Position numbers and translations under genes: made by a program
DNA from: Verrucomicrobiales bacterium
GTDB taxonomy: Bacteria; Verrucomicrobiota; Verrucomicrobiia; Verrucomicrobiales; DEV007
Direction: 5' to 3'
Assembly: GCA_029233965.1 (NCBI GenBank)
Contig: JARGOP010000006.1
Location: 14,048 to 47,064 of the forward strand
Length of the DNA: 33,017 bases
Shown: positions 1 through 8,622 of the stretch, piece after piece
Position numbering within the stretch: position 1 is the stretch's first letter
Layout of the letters: every line of letters begins with the position of its first letter
The notes under the pieces: generated by a model
The model's database searches: none
What the model was told of the DNA's origin: nothing
Seen by the model: only the letters and a program-made list of their open reading frames with translations

Positions 1-28
1 GGAGGGTTGGGACAGGAGGGTTGGGACA
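1..28. repeat. Two tandem copies of a 14-bp G-rich repeat at the window edge
   Basis: The first 28 bases are two identical copies of GGAGGGTTGGGACA, followed by a partial GGG. The array may continue to the left of the window, so its true length is unknown. It is not coding in any frame I can support. It may be the end of a dispersed intergenic repeat or of an insertion-type element, but only the direct repetition is seen here. Confidence 0.6.
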
Positions 29-31
29 GGG

Positions 32-56
32 TTTCAGCTGAGGAGTTCAACTGAAA
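32..56. repeat. Imperfect inverted repeat next to the 14-bp repeats
   Basis: TTTCAGCTGA at 32-41 pairs with TCAACTGAAA at 47-56 around a 5-nt loop, with one mismatch in the 10-bp arm. There is no clean T-run directly after it on the + strand; the following bases are TGACCCCC. It could be a weak terminator for a gene left of the window, or part of the same repetitive element as the G-rich direct repeat. The function is unknown. Confidence 0.35.
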
Positions 57-79
57 ATGACCCCCTCTTTCGTTTTGTA

Positions 80-108
80 TTTACGAATATTTAAGGTATC
101 CTAATAAT
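80..108 (+). promoter_or_regulatory. Candidate sigma70-like promoter upstream of bamA
   Basis: An AT-rich stretch at 76-116 contains a -35-like TTTACG at 80-85 and a -10-like AATAAT at 103-108, separated by 17 bp. Together they match 9 of 12 consensus positions. A second possible -10, TATAAA at 109-114, overlaps it. This is the only clearly AT-rich, promoter-like segment in the 334-bp leader before bamA, which otherwise holds the repeats at 1-56 and no gene I can support. The implied 5' UTR would be long, about 150-220 nt. Confidence 0.3.
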
Positions 109-334
109 TATAAATGTCGACATGTTTCGCTTGCAGAAGATTCGATCTGAGATAATCGATTGCAGTGAAGCGACTTTCGCCTTTTATTTGGCACAAAATC
201 AGCCTCTCGGGAAGACTCAGTATGGCTAATTTCTACCTTGACGAACCGCTGAATTCTCTTATCTAAGAGGGCCTCGTTTGCACGACAAAACCGCACGACT
301 TTCCAACTACCGAGAACGGACTACCACTCTTCGT

Positions 335-2635
335 ATGAACCTTTCCAGAAGAATTAAACTTTATCTTACGGGCGCACGGCTCGCTCTCATTGCCATTGCC
401 GCCGCTTCAACCCTCCCGGTGGAAGCCCAGGAAGGTAAGACAATTAAGTCGATTGATGTGCAGTATGTCGGAAATCAGACCGTCTCGCCGGACCGCATAC
501 GATCTCAAATGGCATCCCGGGTGGGCGATAAGCTTTCGCTCTCTCAGGTTGATGAAGACGTGAAGAATCTTTACGCAAGCGGAGACGTCGAGAATGTCCG
601 CATTCTTTCCGAGAACGCTGCGGGAGGAGTTGCTCTCATTGTGGTGGTGCAGACCCGTGCTGTTTACGGCGGTGTTCAGTTTGTGGGGAATACCCTGATC
701 GACACTTCAAAGCTTTCGAAGAAGGTTGATTTGAAGGTGAACAAGCCAATCGACGAGGAGGTTCTGAAGACCGCTCGTCAGGAAATTCAGGAAATGTATC
801 GCAATAAGGGCTTTTCCGAAGCGACCGTGACTTACCGCATAGGTGCGCCGACGGTGGAAGGCTACTCGACGGTCTTCTACACGATCAACGAAGGGACTCA
901 GGGCGTTCTTCGCAATGTTGATTTCGTGGGTAATGTTTCGTTCACGGCGGCGCGACTCAAAGATGAAATGTCTCAGAAGGAAAAGGGCATCAAGTCTCTC
1001 TTTGGGAGCGGTGGGTCTACCGATGCCGAGACGCTCGCTCAGGATGTCCGGGCCATCGAGGACTTCTATCGCGACAACGGCTTTCTCAATGCGAAGGTTG
1101 TCAATGTCTCCCGCGTTCGTGCCGATGCGAAGTACGTCGACGTGGTCATTACGATTGATGAAGGGGATACGTATCAGGTCGACAGTCTTTCCATCACCGG
1201 GGTGCAGGCACTGTCTCTTCCCGAAGATATCCTTCCTTATCTCAAGACGAAGGCCGGCGACCAGTTTGCCGGTAACAAGCTGACCGAGGATATTACCCTG
1301 ATTGCGGATCAGTATGGCTCCCAGGGCTACGCGGATGTTCGCGTTATTCCCCGTCTTGAAGATGCCGGGAATGGTGGCGTGAAAGTCGTCCTCGATGTCA
1401 CCGAGGGCAACGCATACAAGATCGGTAAGATTCAGATTGAAGGGAACGACAAGACTCAGGATCGCGTCATTCGCCGTGAGCTTCCGTTGGAGCCGGGGCA
1501 GCCCTTCGATACCACAAGGATGGATGTCACCAAGCGCCGTCTTGAGAACATGAACTACTTCAGCAATGTCGAGCTCATGCCGGTGGATACCAGCTATCTC
1601 GACGAGAAGGATCTCCTTATCCGGGTGACGGAGAAGCCGACCGGAACGGTCAATTTCGGTGCCGGATTCAGCTCGATCGACAGCCTCACCGGTTTCATGG
1701 AGATTACTCAGACCAACTTTGACCTCTTTGATTGGCCAAGCTTTACCGGGGCGGGACAGCGGTTCCGACTCAGTATTCGTGCCGGTAGTGAGCGTCGCGA
1801 CGCGAGTATTTCTTTGACTGAGCCATGGTTCCTTGGTCAGCGACTCGCGCTCACAACCGAAGCGTATTATCGAAATCTTCTTTTCCTCAGTGATCAGTAT
1901 GACCAGACAGAGGCCGGTGCCGCTGTATCCCTTCGTAAGTCGCTTGGAGAGTTTACTTACGGTGTTCTTGAGCTTCGCGGTGAGCAGATCGATGTCGACG
2001 CCGAGGCGAATGCTTCTCCGGCGTTTTTGGCCGAGGACGGTGACTTCTTTAAGGGCAGCGTCGGTGTGAATGTCACTCGCGACACCCGGGATAATATTTT
2101 CCTGCCCCGTGAAGGTCATAAGATCAATGTCGGCTTTGAGTTTGCTGGACTCGGTGGCGATGTCGATGACACGATTGCCACGGTGACGGCGGCTCAGTAT
2201 TTTGATCTCCCCTACGACATTATCTTAAGCGTCAACGGCGGTTTCCGCCGTTCTGCAGATGGAGATCAGATCTTCATGCGCCACTTTCTTGGTGGTGCAA
2301 ACAATCTTCGCGGCTTTGATTTCCGCGACGTAGGACCTCGTGATCCGGTGAGCGGTGAAACGCTTGGTGGTAAGCAGGCGTGGAACGTTACTGCTGAAGT
2401 CACATTCCCTATTGTAGAGAAAATCCGCGGTGCGGCTTTCTACGATGCCGGTGAAGTTTCCGACGGGCCGATCGGTTCCGTCGAAAGCGGGATGAACTCG
2501 GACTGGGGTATTGGTCTCCGTCTTTTCATCCTTGGAAGTGCTCCGGTGAGACTGGATTATGCCTTTCCTCTTCAGGCTGATGCTTTCAATGACGACGGTG
2601 GACGATTCCAGTTCACCATGGGTGCCCAGTTCTAG
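335..2635 (+). CDS. bamA: Outer membrane protein assembly factor BamA (Omp85 family)
   Basis: BamA inserts beta-barrel proteins into the outer membrane. From the ATG at 335 the product is 766 aa. It has a signal peptide (basic MNLSRRIK, hydrophobic core, cleavage near VEA-Q at residue 31). Five POTRA-like repeats follow to about residue 410, each with the recurring pattern of a 'GN/GV' strand, a helix pair and a 'Y...G(Y/F).(D/E)A.V' turn. A 16-strand-type barrel fills the rest. The loop-6 signature LRGFDFRD is present, and the protein ends in Phe, as a barrel C-terminal signal should. An alternative TTG start at 278 adds 19 residues and has AAGAGG 7 nt upstream, but it lengthens the signal-peptide n-region, so I prefer 335. 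skp/ompH and lpxD follow in the common envelope-biogenesis order. Confidence 0.95.
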   Translation: MNLSRRIKLYLTGARLALIAIAAASTLPVEAQEGKTIKSIDVQYVGNQTVSPDRIRSQMASRVGDKLSLSQVDEDVKNLYASGDVENVRILSENAAGGVALIVVVQTRAVYGGVQFVGNTLIDTSKLSKKVDLKVNKPIDEEVLKTARQEIQEMYRNKGFSEATVTYRIGAPTVEGYSTVFYTINEGTQGVLRNVDFVGNVSFTAARLKDEMSQKEKGIKSLFGSGGSTDAETLAQDVRAIEDFYRDNGFLNAKVVNVSRVRADAKYVDVVITIDEGDTYQVDSLSITGVQALSLPEDILPYLKTKAGDQFAGNKLTEDITLIADQYGSQGYADVRVIPRLEDAGNGGVKVVLDVTEGNAYKIGKIQIEGNDKTQDRVIRRELPLEPGQPFDTTRMDVTKRRLENMNYFSNVELMPVDTSYLDEKDLLIRVTEKPTGTVNFGAGFSSIDSLTGFMEITQTNFDLFDWPSFTGAGQRFRLSIRAGSERRDASISLTEPWFLGQRLALTTEAYYRNLLFLSDQYDQTEAGAAVSLRKSLGEFTYGVLELRGEQIDVDAEANASPAFLAEDGDFFKGSVGVNVTRDTRDNIFLPREGHKINVGFEFAGLGGDVDDTIATVTAAQYFDLPYDIILSVNGGFRRSADGDQIFMRHFLGGANNLRGFDFRDVGPRDPVSGETLGGKQAWNVTAEVTFPIVEKIRGAAFYDAGEVSDGPIGSVESGMNSDWGIGLRLFILGSAPVRLDYAFPLQADAFNDDGGRFQFTMGAQF

Positions 2636-2752
2636 CCGTTTTACCGGGGAAACTTTCTAATAAACGCCCCTCGTTCTGCGTCTTCTGAAGGGCCGACAAA
2701 CACGCCGAATTGCGTTCCATTCTTTAAACCCTATTTCACTCACCTGATAAAC

Positions 2753-3337
2753 ATGAAGTTCAACCTGCCAACTCTCTTCTGTGTATCTGCAATCCTTCTT
2801 TCCGCTTTCGGATTGGATGCTTCAGCACAAGGTCTTAAGATCGCTGTCGTTGATATGCAGGACGCCCTCAATCGCTATTATAAAACTGAGATTGAGGTCG
2901 AGAAGATCAATGGAATGGCGGAGGAGAAGCGGAAAAATATCGATGAGCGTCAGGCTTCTTACCAGATGATGACCAACCAGATGACTGAGTTGGACAAGAC
3001 TGTCCGGGACACTCTCCTGGCGGAGGATAAGCGCAAAGAGGCAATGGAAAAGCTTCAGGCGCTTGCTCAGGAGCGTGCGAACAAAGGAAAAGAAATTGCT
3101 GATGCGCAGCGCAAGGCCTCGTCCGAAGTGATGACGGCACGCTCAGAGATGGAAGCGACCCTGGTCGGCGAGATTAAGGATGCGGTTAACGCGATCGTTG
3201 AGGCTCAGGGTCATGATCTTGTTTTTGACAAATCGTTCCTTCCCAAGGCAAACAAAGCGATCCTCTACACCTCTGATAATGTCGTGGATCTCACCGAAGA
3301 AGTCGTCGGAGCACTGAACGCCGGGGCTTCCAACTAG
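2753..3337 (+). CDS. OmpH/Skp family periplasmic chaperone
   Basis: This is a 194-aa exported protein. A signal peptide (MKFNLPTLF..., cleavage near ASA-Q at about 26) precedes a short beta segment, KIAVVDMQDALNRY, the conserved entry strand of the Skp family. A long charged helical stretch (about 50-150, rich in E, K, Q and A) should form the coiled-coil arms. A C-terminal segment, HDLVFDKSFL..., matches the family's closing beta strands. Skp binds unfolded outer-membrane proteins in the periplasm and hands them to BamA. The position 117 bp after bamA and before lpxD supports this. It is slightly longer than E. coli Skp (about 160 aa). An intrinsic terminator follows it. Confidence 0.9.
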   Translation: MKFNLPTLFCVSAILLSAFGLDASAQGLKIAVVDMQDALNRYYKTEIEVEKINGMAEEKRKNIDERQASYQMMTNQMTELDKTVRDTLLAEDKRKEAMEKLQALAQERANKGKEIADAQRKASSEVMTARSEMEATLVGEIKDAVNAIVEAQGHDLVFDKSFLPKANKAILYTSDNVVDLTEEVVGALNAGASN

Positions 3338-3365
3338 GGAACGCCTGACGATTTGATCAATGCGG

Positions 3366-3391
3366 AAGCGGCGGTTTACCGCCGCTTTTTT
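3366..3391 (+). terminator. Rho-independent terminator between skp/ompH and lpxD
   Basis: A perfect GC stem, GCGGCGG (3368-3374) with CCGCCGC (3379-3385), closes a TTTA tetraloop and is followed directly by six T residues (3386-3391). Two flanking A/T pairs extend it. It begins 28 bp after the skp stop and ends only 17 bp before the lpxD ATG. lpxD must therefore depend on read-through or on a promoter inside or near skp. Confidence 0.85.
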
Positions 3392-3408
3392 GTGTCCGGA
3401 AACAAGGA

Positions 3409-4437
3409 ATGAAAACGACGGTAGCTGAACTCACGCGACTGGTGAACGGGAAACTGCTTCGCGGGAATGAAGGGGCTTTCCTCACCAATTTTGCCGCGCT
3501 GGATCAGGCGGATTCCTCCTGTGTGAGCTTCTTCGGAAACGCGAAATACAAAGACCAGTTGGCCTCAACTGCGGCAGGGTTGGTGCTCGTTTCGACATCT
3601 GAAGTCGAGGTTCCCGAGACAGCAGCGCTCGTCCTTGTCGAGAATCCGATCATGGCTTTTGATGTCATCGTGAAGGCGTTCGGCGTGCGACCGCCGGAGT
3701 TTGTCAGTGGTGTTCACGAAGATGCTTCGGTTGCTCCTGACGCAAAGCTTGATGTTTCGAAAGTCAGCATTCTTCCGAATGCAACCGTACTCTCGGGAGC
3801 ATCGATCGGTAACGGATCTCGGATTGGTCCGGGAGCGGTCGTTGGAGAAAATGCTTCGATTGGGGAAGGATGCGAAATCGGGCCGAATGTGACGATTCGC
3901 GAAGGATGCCTCATCGGTGACCGTGTGATTTTACACGCGGGTGTTGTCGTTGGTGGTGACGGCTTCGGCTTCGAATTTATTGACGGACGTCATCAGAAGG
4001 TCGAGCAGCTTGGGATTGTGCGGATTGAGAACGACGTCGAGATCGGCGCTTCAACCACCATTGACCGGGCCCGCTTCGGAGAGACCGTGATTGGAGAGGG
4101 GACGAAGATTGATAACCAGGTTCAGATCGGGCACAACGTGATCATCGGAAAGCACTGCATCATCGTCGCTCAGACCGGAATTTCAGGAAGCACTCGAATT
4201 GGCGACTATGTGACCCTGGCGGCGCAGTGCGGAATCGCAGGGCATCTTACCATCGCCGATCAGGTCACCTGTGGCGGGCGCTCCGGGGTGATTGCGTCGA
4301 TCACCGAGCCGGGTGGCACCTACTTTGGTTATCCGGCAAGACCGCTGAAGGAAAACCGTCGGGAAAGCATGCGAATCAAACAGCTGGGCGGGCTTCTTAA
4401 GCGAGTGAAAAAGCTGGAGGAGGAGATCCGGAACTGA
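3409..4437 (+). CDS. lpxD: UDP-3-O-(3-hydroxyacyl)glucosamine N-acyltransferase LpxD
   Basis: LpxD adds the second acyl chain (N-linked 3-hydroxyacyl from ACP) to UDP-glucosamine in lipid A synthesis. The 342-aa product has the N-terminal uridine-binding domain (about 1-95), then a long left-handed beta-helix of hexapeptide repeats (about 105-300, many I/V-G-x-x motifs), and a short C-terminal helical tail with coiled-coil character. The predicted catalytic His lies in IGHNVIIG (His242), matching the AHN/GHN motif of the family. Length is as usual (about 340 aa). The ATG at 3409 gives the standard N-terminus ([14 protein letters not shown]). An AAGGA touches the ATG directly, too close to act as a normal ribosome site. 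fabZ, lpxA and lpxB, which often follow, are absent; the next gene is convergent. Confidence 0.95.
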   Translation: MKTTVAELTRLVNGKLLRGNEGAFLTNFAALDQADSSCVSFFGNAKYKDQLASTAAGLVLVSTSEVEVPETAALVLVENPIMAFDVIVKAFGVRPPEFVSGVHEDASVAPDAKLDVSKVSILPNATVLSGASIGNGSRIGPGAVVGENASIGEGCEIGPNVTIREGCLIGDRVILHAGVVVGGDGFGFEFIDGRHQKVEQLGIVRIENDVEIGASTTIDRARFGETVIGEGTKIDNQVQIGHNVIIGKHCIIVAQTGISGSTRIGDYVTLAAQCGIAGHLTIADQVTCGGRSGVIASITEPGGTYFGYPARPLKENRRESMRIKQLGGLLKRVKKLEEEIRN

Positions 4438-4449
4438 TTCCCGAACCGG

Positions 4450-5811
4450 TCAACTCAGCGTAATTTCCTCGCCGGGTTCAGGCAGGATGATTCGAGCTTC
4501 AGGCAGTCGCCGGGTGAGTTCCTCTTGAAACCACGCGCGTGCGGCCGGATCGCCGTGGACGAGGATGACATTTTTTGGACGGCACGCGACGGCGTAATCA
4601 GCAATCTGATGGCGGGGGGCATGACCGCTGAAATCAAAGCGATGCACTTCGCATTTGATCTCGCTTTCGTGATCCCGCTTTTTATCCAGCTGAACGCGAC
4701 CTCCCTGACCCACCTCGAGGATTTTTCCTGCCGGGGTCTCACTGTCGGCATATCCAACGAAGATCAGCGAATGATGTTCTGACCGCAAAATGTGTCGGGC
4801 AAAACGGTTCGAAACCGTGTGCTCGGACATCATGCCACTGGAGAGGGCGTAGATTCTTCCCGGTTGAAACTCAGGCTCAAGGTGTCCGCGCGGGAGGATG
4901 TGGAGATCGTCGAAGTCATCGAGCAATCGTGTTCCCGTATGGAGTCGTTCATTGCTGTCGGAAAACCGGTCCGCAATCTGCGACATGCGGGTGCTGAGGC
5001 CTCCGATGTGAACCGGAACGTGAGGAATCAATCCTGCCTCGCGGAGTTCCTGCAGCATGAAGAGAAGTTCCTGCGTTTTTCCGAAGGCAAAAACCGGAAC
5101 CAGCACGGCACCACCGCGTTCGATCGTCTCACGGATCGCTTTTCCGAGGCGTTCTTTTTCTTTTTCTCTCGTGTACCCCGGGTCCCGCTCATAGCCGCCG
5201 CGGGTGGTCTCCACAATGAGGGTGTCGATTCCTTCGGTGGGAAACTCAGCGGCCCGGGTCAGCGTCTGATCTTCAAAATGCACATCCCCGGTATAGAAAA
5301 CGGTATGGCCTGCCCCTTCCATGCGAATTCCCACGGCACCCTGGACGTGGCCGGCAGGGAAGAATTGACACTCGACGCGGTCAGCAGACCCAATCGAGAA
5401 AGCCTCCCCGGTTTCGCGGGTGAACCAGAGGCGCTCATATTCGTTCACTCTTCGATGCGAGTAAAGCGGGTAGGCCGGCTCGTTGAGTTCTTCCTTCTGT
5501 GACTTCATGATATTCACAGAATTGTGGAGGAGGGCGGCTCCGCTCTCGCGCGTTGGCGCGGTCATCGCGACGGCAGCGGAGATTTGTTGCTGCATCAGCA
5601 CGGGAAGCCCGCCAATGTGATCAAGATGGGGGTGGCTGACGAAAATGGCGTCGACGCTATCCGGTTCGATCTCTTCGAATCGGGGAAGGGTATTCCTTCC
5701 CGTGTGTTTCGGATGGGTTCCGGCGTCGAGAACAACGCGTGTCTCGCCAAAGTCGAGCAGGTAGGAATTGGACCCGATATCGGGGAAACGTGCCAGGTTC
5801 TTGAAAAACAT
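4450..5811 (-). CDS. Beta-CASP metallo-beta-lactamase family RNase-like hydrolase
   Basis: This is a predicted cytosolic zinc-dependent nuclease of the CPSF73/RNase J superfamily, with the YsgA/KH-less 'MBL fold metallohydrolase' layout. With the ATG at 5811 the protein is 453 aa. Metal ligands are visible: HPHLDH (His60, His62, Asp64, His65), His155 in GHVQG, Asp176 in YTGDVHF, and a terminal His419 in LVHGD. The beta-CASP domain is inserted at about 205-385 (PVFAFGKTQE, SSGMMSEHT, VGYADSETPAG), and the motif-B histidine is in FSGHA (His397). An in-frame GTG at 5865 would overlap tadA and adds 18 residues that do not look like the family. It lies 40 bp downstream of tadA on the same strand, so co-transcription is likely. 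The exact substrate cannot be told from sequence. Confidence 0.88.
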   Translation of the reverse strand: MFFKNLARFPDIGSNSYLLDFGETRVVLDAGTHPKHTGRNTLPRFEEIEPDSVDAIFVSHPHLDHIGGLPVLMQQQISAAVAMTAPTRESGAALLHNSVNIMKSQKEELNEPAYPLYSHRRVNEYERLWFTRETGEAFSIGSADRVECQFFPAGHVQGAVGIRMEGAGHTVFYTGDVHFEDQTLTRAAEFPTEGIDTLIVETTRGGYERDPGYTREKEKERLGKAIRETIERGGAVLVPVFAFGKTQELLFMLQELREAGLIPHVPVHIGGLSTRMSQIADRFSDSNERLHTGTRLLDDFDDLHILPRGHLEPEFQPGRIYALSSGMMSEHTVSNRFARHILRSEHHSLIFVGYADSETPAGKILEVGQGGRVQLDKKRDHESEIKCEVHRFDFSGHAPRHQIADYAVACRPKNVILVHGDPAARAWFQEELTRRLPEARIILPEPGEEITLS

Positions 5812-5851
5812 AAAACAGTCAAAAAGCAGTCGGAGACCTTGGCGCGGTTCT

Positions 5852-6373
5852 TCAGTCGGTGCCACCCTTCTTTTTGCTGCGGGCTTCCATGAAAAAGGTT
5901 TTCAGGAGCAATTTTGAATCCTCTGCAAGGACCCCGGGCGTGACTTCACTGAAATGATTCAAGGTCGGTTGCTGAAGCAGATTGATGAACCCGCCGGCCG
6001 CGCCGCCCCTGGGGTCACCGCAACCGAAGATGACCCGGCGGATCCGGCAGTGAACAATCGCACCGGCGCACATAGGGCAGGGCTCCTTCGTGACGTAGAG
6101 ATCACAGTCTGTCAGCCTCCAGTCGCCCATTGACTCCTGTGCCTGAGTCAGGGCAAGCATCTCGGCATGGGCGGTTGCGTCGCACAGGGTTTCGACCTGA
6201 TTGTGCGAACGGGCGACAATGGAGCCATTCTGCACGATGACTGCCCCTACCGGGACCTCTTCAGCGAGATAGGCTTTCTGGGCCTGGCGCATCGCCTGCC
6301 CCATGAAAAAGGTATCGCTGGCGAGATCGATGACGGGTTCATCATCGGGATGAGGCGGTATTTCGTGGACCAT
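5852..6373 (-). CDS. tadA: tRNA-specific adenosine deaminase TadA
   Basis: TadA converts the wobble adenosine A34 of tRNA-Arg(ACG) to inosine. The 173-aa protein has the cytidine/deoxycytidylate deaminase fold with the zinc-binding and catalytic HAE motif (His69, Glu71) and the PCPMC motif (Cys99, Cys102). VPVGAV, and the GDPRGGAAGG turn that replaces the usual GA.DPK.GA.G motif, are also present. The first about 20 residues are acidic and not conserved in the family, so a later start (for example the Met at residue 24) is possible. It is divergent from rpe, with a 62-bp gap, and upstream of the beta-CASP gene. Confidence 0.92.
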   Translation of the reverse strand: MVHEIPPHPDDEPVIDLASDTFFMGQAMRQAQKAYLAEEVPVGAVIVQNGSIVARSHNQVETLCDATAHAEMLALTQAQESMGDWRLTDCDLYVTKEPCPMCAGAIVHCRIRRVIFGCGDPRGGAAGGFINLLQQPTLNHFSEVTPGVLAEDSKLLLKTFFMEARSKKKGGTD

Positions 6374-6435
6374 GGTGGAGATTCGGCGGACAAAGTTTTT
6401 GCGGTATGGCCGAAGCGTATAGATAATGCCGGTGA

Positions 6436-7098
6436 ATGAGTGACTGCAACACCCGAATTATTGCCCCTTCCGTTCTCGCCTCCGACTGGGGGAAGGTCGG
6501 GGAGGAAGTGCGTCGCGCGGATGAGGCCGGCGCAGACTGGCTTCATCTCGATGTTATGGATGGTCACTTTGTGGAGAACATTTCTTTCGGGCCCCAGTTT
6601 GTCTCGGCGGTGCGACCTCATACGGAGCTCACTCTCGACACGCATCTCATGATCACCCGCCCGGACAAGTATCTGCCGATGTTTATCGAAGCGGGATGTG
6701 ATCGAATCACGGTCCATGTCGAAGCGGATCACGATGTGTCGGCCACCCTTGCCGATATCCGCAAAGCCGGTTTGCAGTGTGGTCTCGCGCTCAACCCCGC
6801 GACCCTGCTGGAGGAGGTGACTCCGTTTTTTGATCAGATTGATTTGCTTCTTGTCATGACGGTGGTGCCGGGATTCGGTGGGCAATCCTTTATGGAAACC
6901 GAAACGATGCCCAAGGTCGCGGAAGCGCGCGAAATCCGGAACGCGAAAGGGCTTGGGTTTCATATCGAAGTGGATGGCGGCATCGATCATCGTACCGTCG
7001 AAATCGCGGCGAATCATGGAGCCAATGTCATGGTCGCGGGCACTTCTCTTTACAAGGCTCCGGACATGCCTGAGGCGATTCTGGCAATGCGAGGCTGA
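6436..7098 (+). CDS. rpe: Ribulose-phosphate 3-epimerase
   Basis: Rpe interconverts ribulose 5-phosphate and xylulose 5-phosphate in the pentose phosphate pathway. The 220-aa protein is a TIM barrel of normal length. It shows the start motif IIAPSVLASDW, metal ligands in WLHLDVMDGHFV (His37, Asp39) and DTHLM (His70), the phosphate loop VVPGFGGQ (family norm 'V.PGFGGQ'), and the catalytic aspartate in VDGGID. The following xseA starts 5 bp after the stop, so the two are almost surely co-transcribed. The 62-bp gap to tadA must hold divergent promoters. Confidence 0.96.
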   Translation: MSDCNTRIIAPSVLASDWGKVGEEVRRADEAGADWLHLDVMDGHFVENISFGPQFVSAVRPHTELTLDTHLMITRPDKYLPMFIEAGCDRITVHVEADHDVSATLADIRKAGLQCGLALNPATLLEEVTPFFDQIDLLLVMTVVPGFGGQSFMETETMPKVAEAREIRNAKGLGFHIEVDGGIDHRTVEIAANHGANVMVAGTSLYKAPDMPEAILAMRG

Positions 7099-7103
7099 TC
7101 AGG

Positions 7104-8432
7104 ATGCCGGAAGAAGTTCACAGCGTCTCGGACATCACCGCGGATATCCGGGCAAGCCTGGAAGACGGGTTTCACAGCGTCTGGGTGGAGGGGGAGATCA
7201 GTAATCTGCGCCGTCCCGGTTCGGGGCATTCCTATTTCACGCTCAAAGATTCGTTTGCTCAACTCTCGTGCGTCTTCTTCAAGGGGGCCGCCTCGCGGAG
7301 CCCGGTGGAATTGCGCGACGGACTGCAGGTGCAGGTGCAGGGGGACATTTCGGTCTACGAGGCACGGGGCCAGTATCAGCTCATCGCCAAAGTCGTTCAG
7401 CCGAAAGGAGCCGGGGATTTGCAGGCCCGCTTCGAGGCGCTGAAACGAAAGCTCGATGCCGAAGGGCTGTTTGCGCCTGAAAGGAAAAAGCCCATCCCGG
7501 TTTTTCCGACGACGATCGGCATTGTCACCTCGCCAACCGGAGCTGCGATTCGGGATATGCTGAATGTGTTCAGCCGCCGTGCTCCCTGGATTCGGGTGGT
7601 CATTTATCCGGCCAGAGTGCAAGGAGAGGGATCGGCTGAGGAAATTGCGGCGGGGGTCAGAGCTTTCGATGAGGGCGTCATTGTCCCGAGGCCCGATCTG
7701 GTGATTGTGTCCCGGGGTGGCGGTAGTATTGAGGATCTGTGGTCGTTCAACGAGGAAGTGGTGGCCCGGGCGATTGCTTCCTGCTCGATCCCGGTGATGT
7801 CGGGCGTCGGTCACGAAATTGACTTCACGATCGCGGACTTTGTTGCAGACCGCCGTGAGCCGACTCCGAGCGCTGCCGCTGAAAATGCCACTCCGGACAG
7901 CGAGACACTGTTCCGGCACCTCGATATCCTCCGGGCGTCCCTCGACAATCGGGTCGCCGGGCATTTGAGTCATCACAAACGGGTCTCGGCAGCGCTCTAT
8001 CGCGAATTGCAGGCACGCGAGCCGGGTCGCAAAATTCAATCATGGACCCAATCGCTGGATTTTCTCGGCGAGCGCCTTGAGAGCACTGTTTCTGCCCGCC
8101 TTCAGGAACTGGGCAGCGAGCTGAGGACAAGCGGGAGGGGGCTGCAATTGATTCAGCCTGACCAGAAGCTGATCCGGGCCCGGGAAGAAGTTTCGAGAGC
8201 CTTCGAAGCGATGGAGATTTCCGTTGATCGCGCCCTTTCAGATCGCGGTAAATCGATCCGGAATCTCAGTCTTCTGCTTCATTCGCTCAGTCCTGACGCG
8301 ACCGTGAAACGTGGATTCTCACTCACGATGGACGCTGCGGGAATGCCCGTCACCAGCGTGGCTTCGTTAAAAAAAGGGGATCGACTCAAAACCCGGCTTT
8401 CTGATGGTGAAGTGGAAAGCGTCGTCGAGTAA
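7104..8432 (+). CDS. xseA: Exodeoxyribonuclease VII large subunit
   Basis: This is the catalytic large subunit of ExoVII, which degrades single-stranded DNA to oligonucleotides. The 442-aa protein has an N-terminal OB-fold domain (VWVEGEISNL...GHSYFTLKD, about 22-110). The conserved catalytic core includes GIVTSPTGAAIRD, VSRGGGSIEDLWSFNEE and the GVGHEIDFTIADFVADRR...PTPSAAAE block. A helical coiled-coil region (about 265-390) and a short C-terminal beta segment (VKRGFSLTMD) follow. Length is as usual for the family. The small subunit gene xseB lies about 5 kb away on the opposite strand, beside dxs, rather than next to it. Confidence 0.96.
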   Translation: MPEEVHSVSDITADIRASLEDGFHSVWVEGEISNLRRPGSGHSYFTLKDSFAQLSCVFFKGAASRSPVELRDGLQVQVQGDISVYEARGQYQLIAKVVQPKGAGDLQARFEALKRKLDAEGLFAPERKKPIPVFPTTIGIVTSPTGAAIRDMLNVFSRRAPWIRVVIYPARVQGEGSAEEIAAGVRAFDEGVIVPRPDLVIVSRGGGSIEDLWSFNEEVVARAIASCSIPVMSGVGHEIDFTIADFVADRREPTPSAAAENATPDSETLFRHLDILRASLDNRVAGHLSHHKRVSAALYRELQAREPGRKIQSWTQSLDFLGERLESTVSARLQELGSELRTSGRGLQLIQPDQKLIRAREEVSRAFEAMEISVDRALSDRGKSIRNLSLLLHSLSPDATVKRGFSLTMDAAGMPVTSVASLKKGDRLKTRLSDGEVESVVE

Positions 8433-8622
8433 TACTCCACCTTTCCAGACTGGCTCAAATTCCCGTATCAGGATGAGGCAGAATCGTTGCATCGCAGGTT
8501 GTCGTCTTGAGGTGAATAGGCTAAAACAAGCGTCCTGACTTTTTTGCCTTAATCGTGAACCCATGAACCACTTGCGGTGTTTCATCAGCTCCGAACGGCA
8601 GATTTCGGGGAAACACACAGAC
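8433..8622 (+). promoter_or_regulatory. Non-coding leader of the secretin gene with a weak promoter-like pair
   Basis: This is a 190-bp stretch between the xseA stop and the preferred secretin start. A weak pair, TTGTCG (8499-8504) and TAAAAC (8522-8527) with a 17-bp spacer, is the best promoter candidate; each box matches 4 of 6 consensus positions. I see no T-tailed hairpin for xseA. The support is slight. Confidence 0.2.

Noticed and set aside
108-296. A 62-aa minus-strand frame in the bamA leader
   Set aside because: It has no domain and no ribosome site, and it overlaps the best promoter candidate.
707-2119. A 470-aa open frame on the minus strand inside bamA
   Set aside because: It lies wholly antisense to a clear BamA gene, has no recognisable domain, and its reading is set by the codon bias of bamA.
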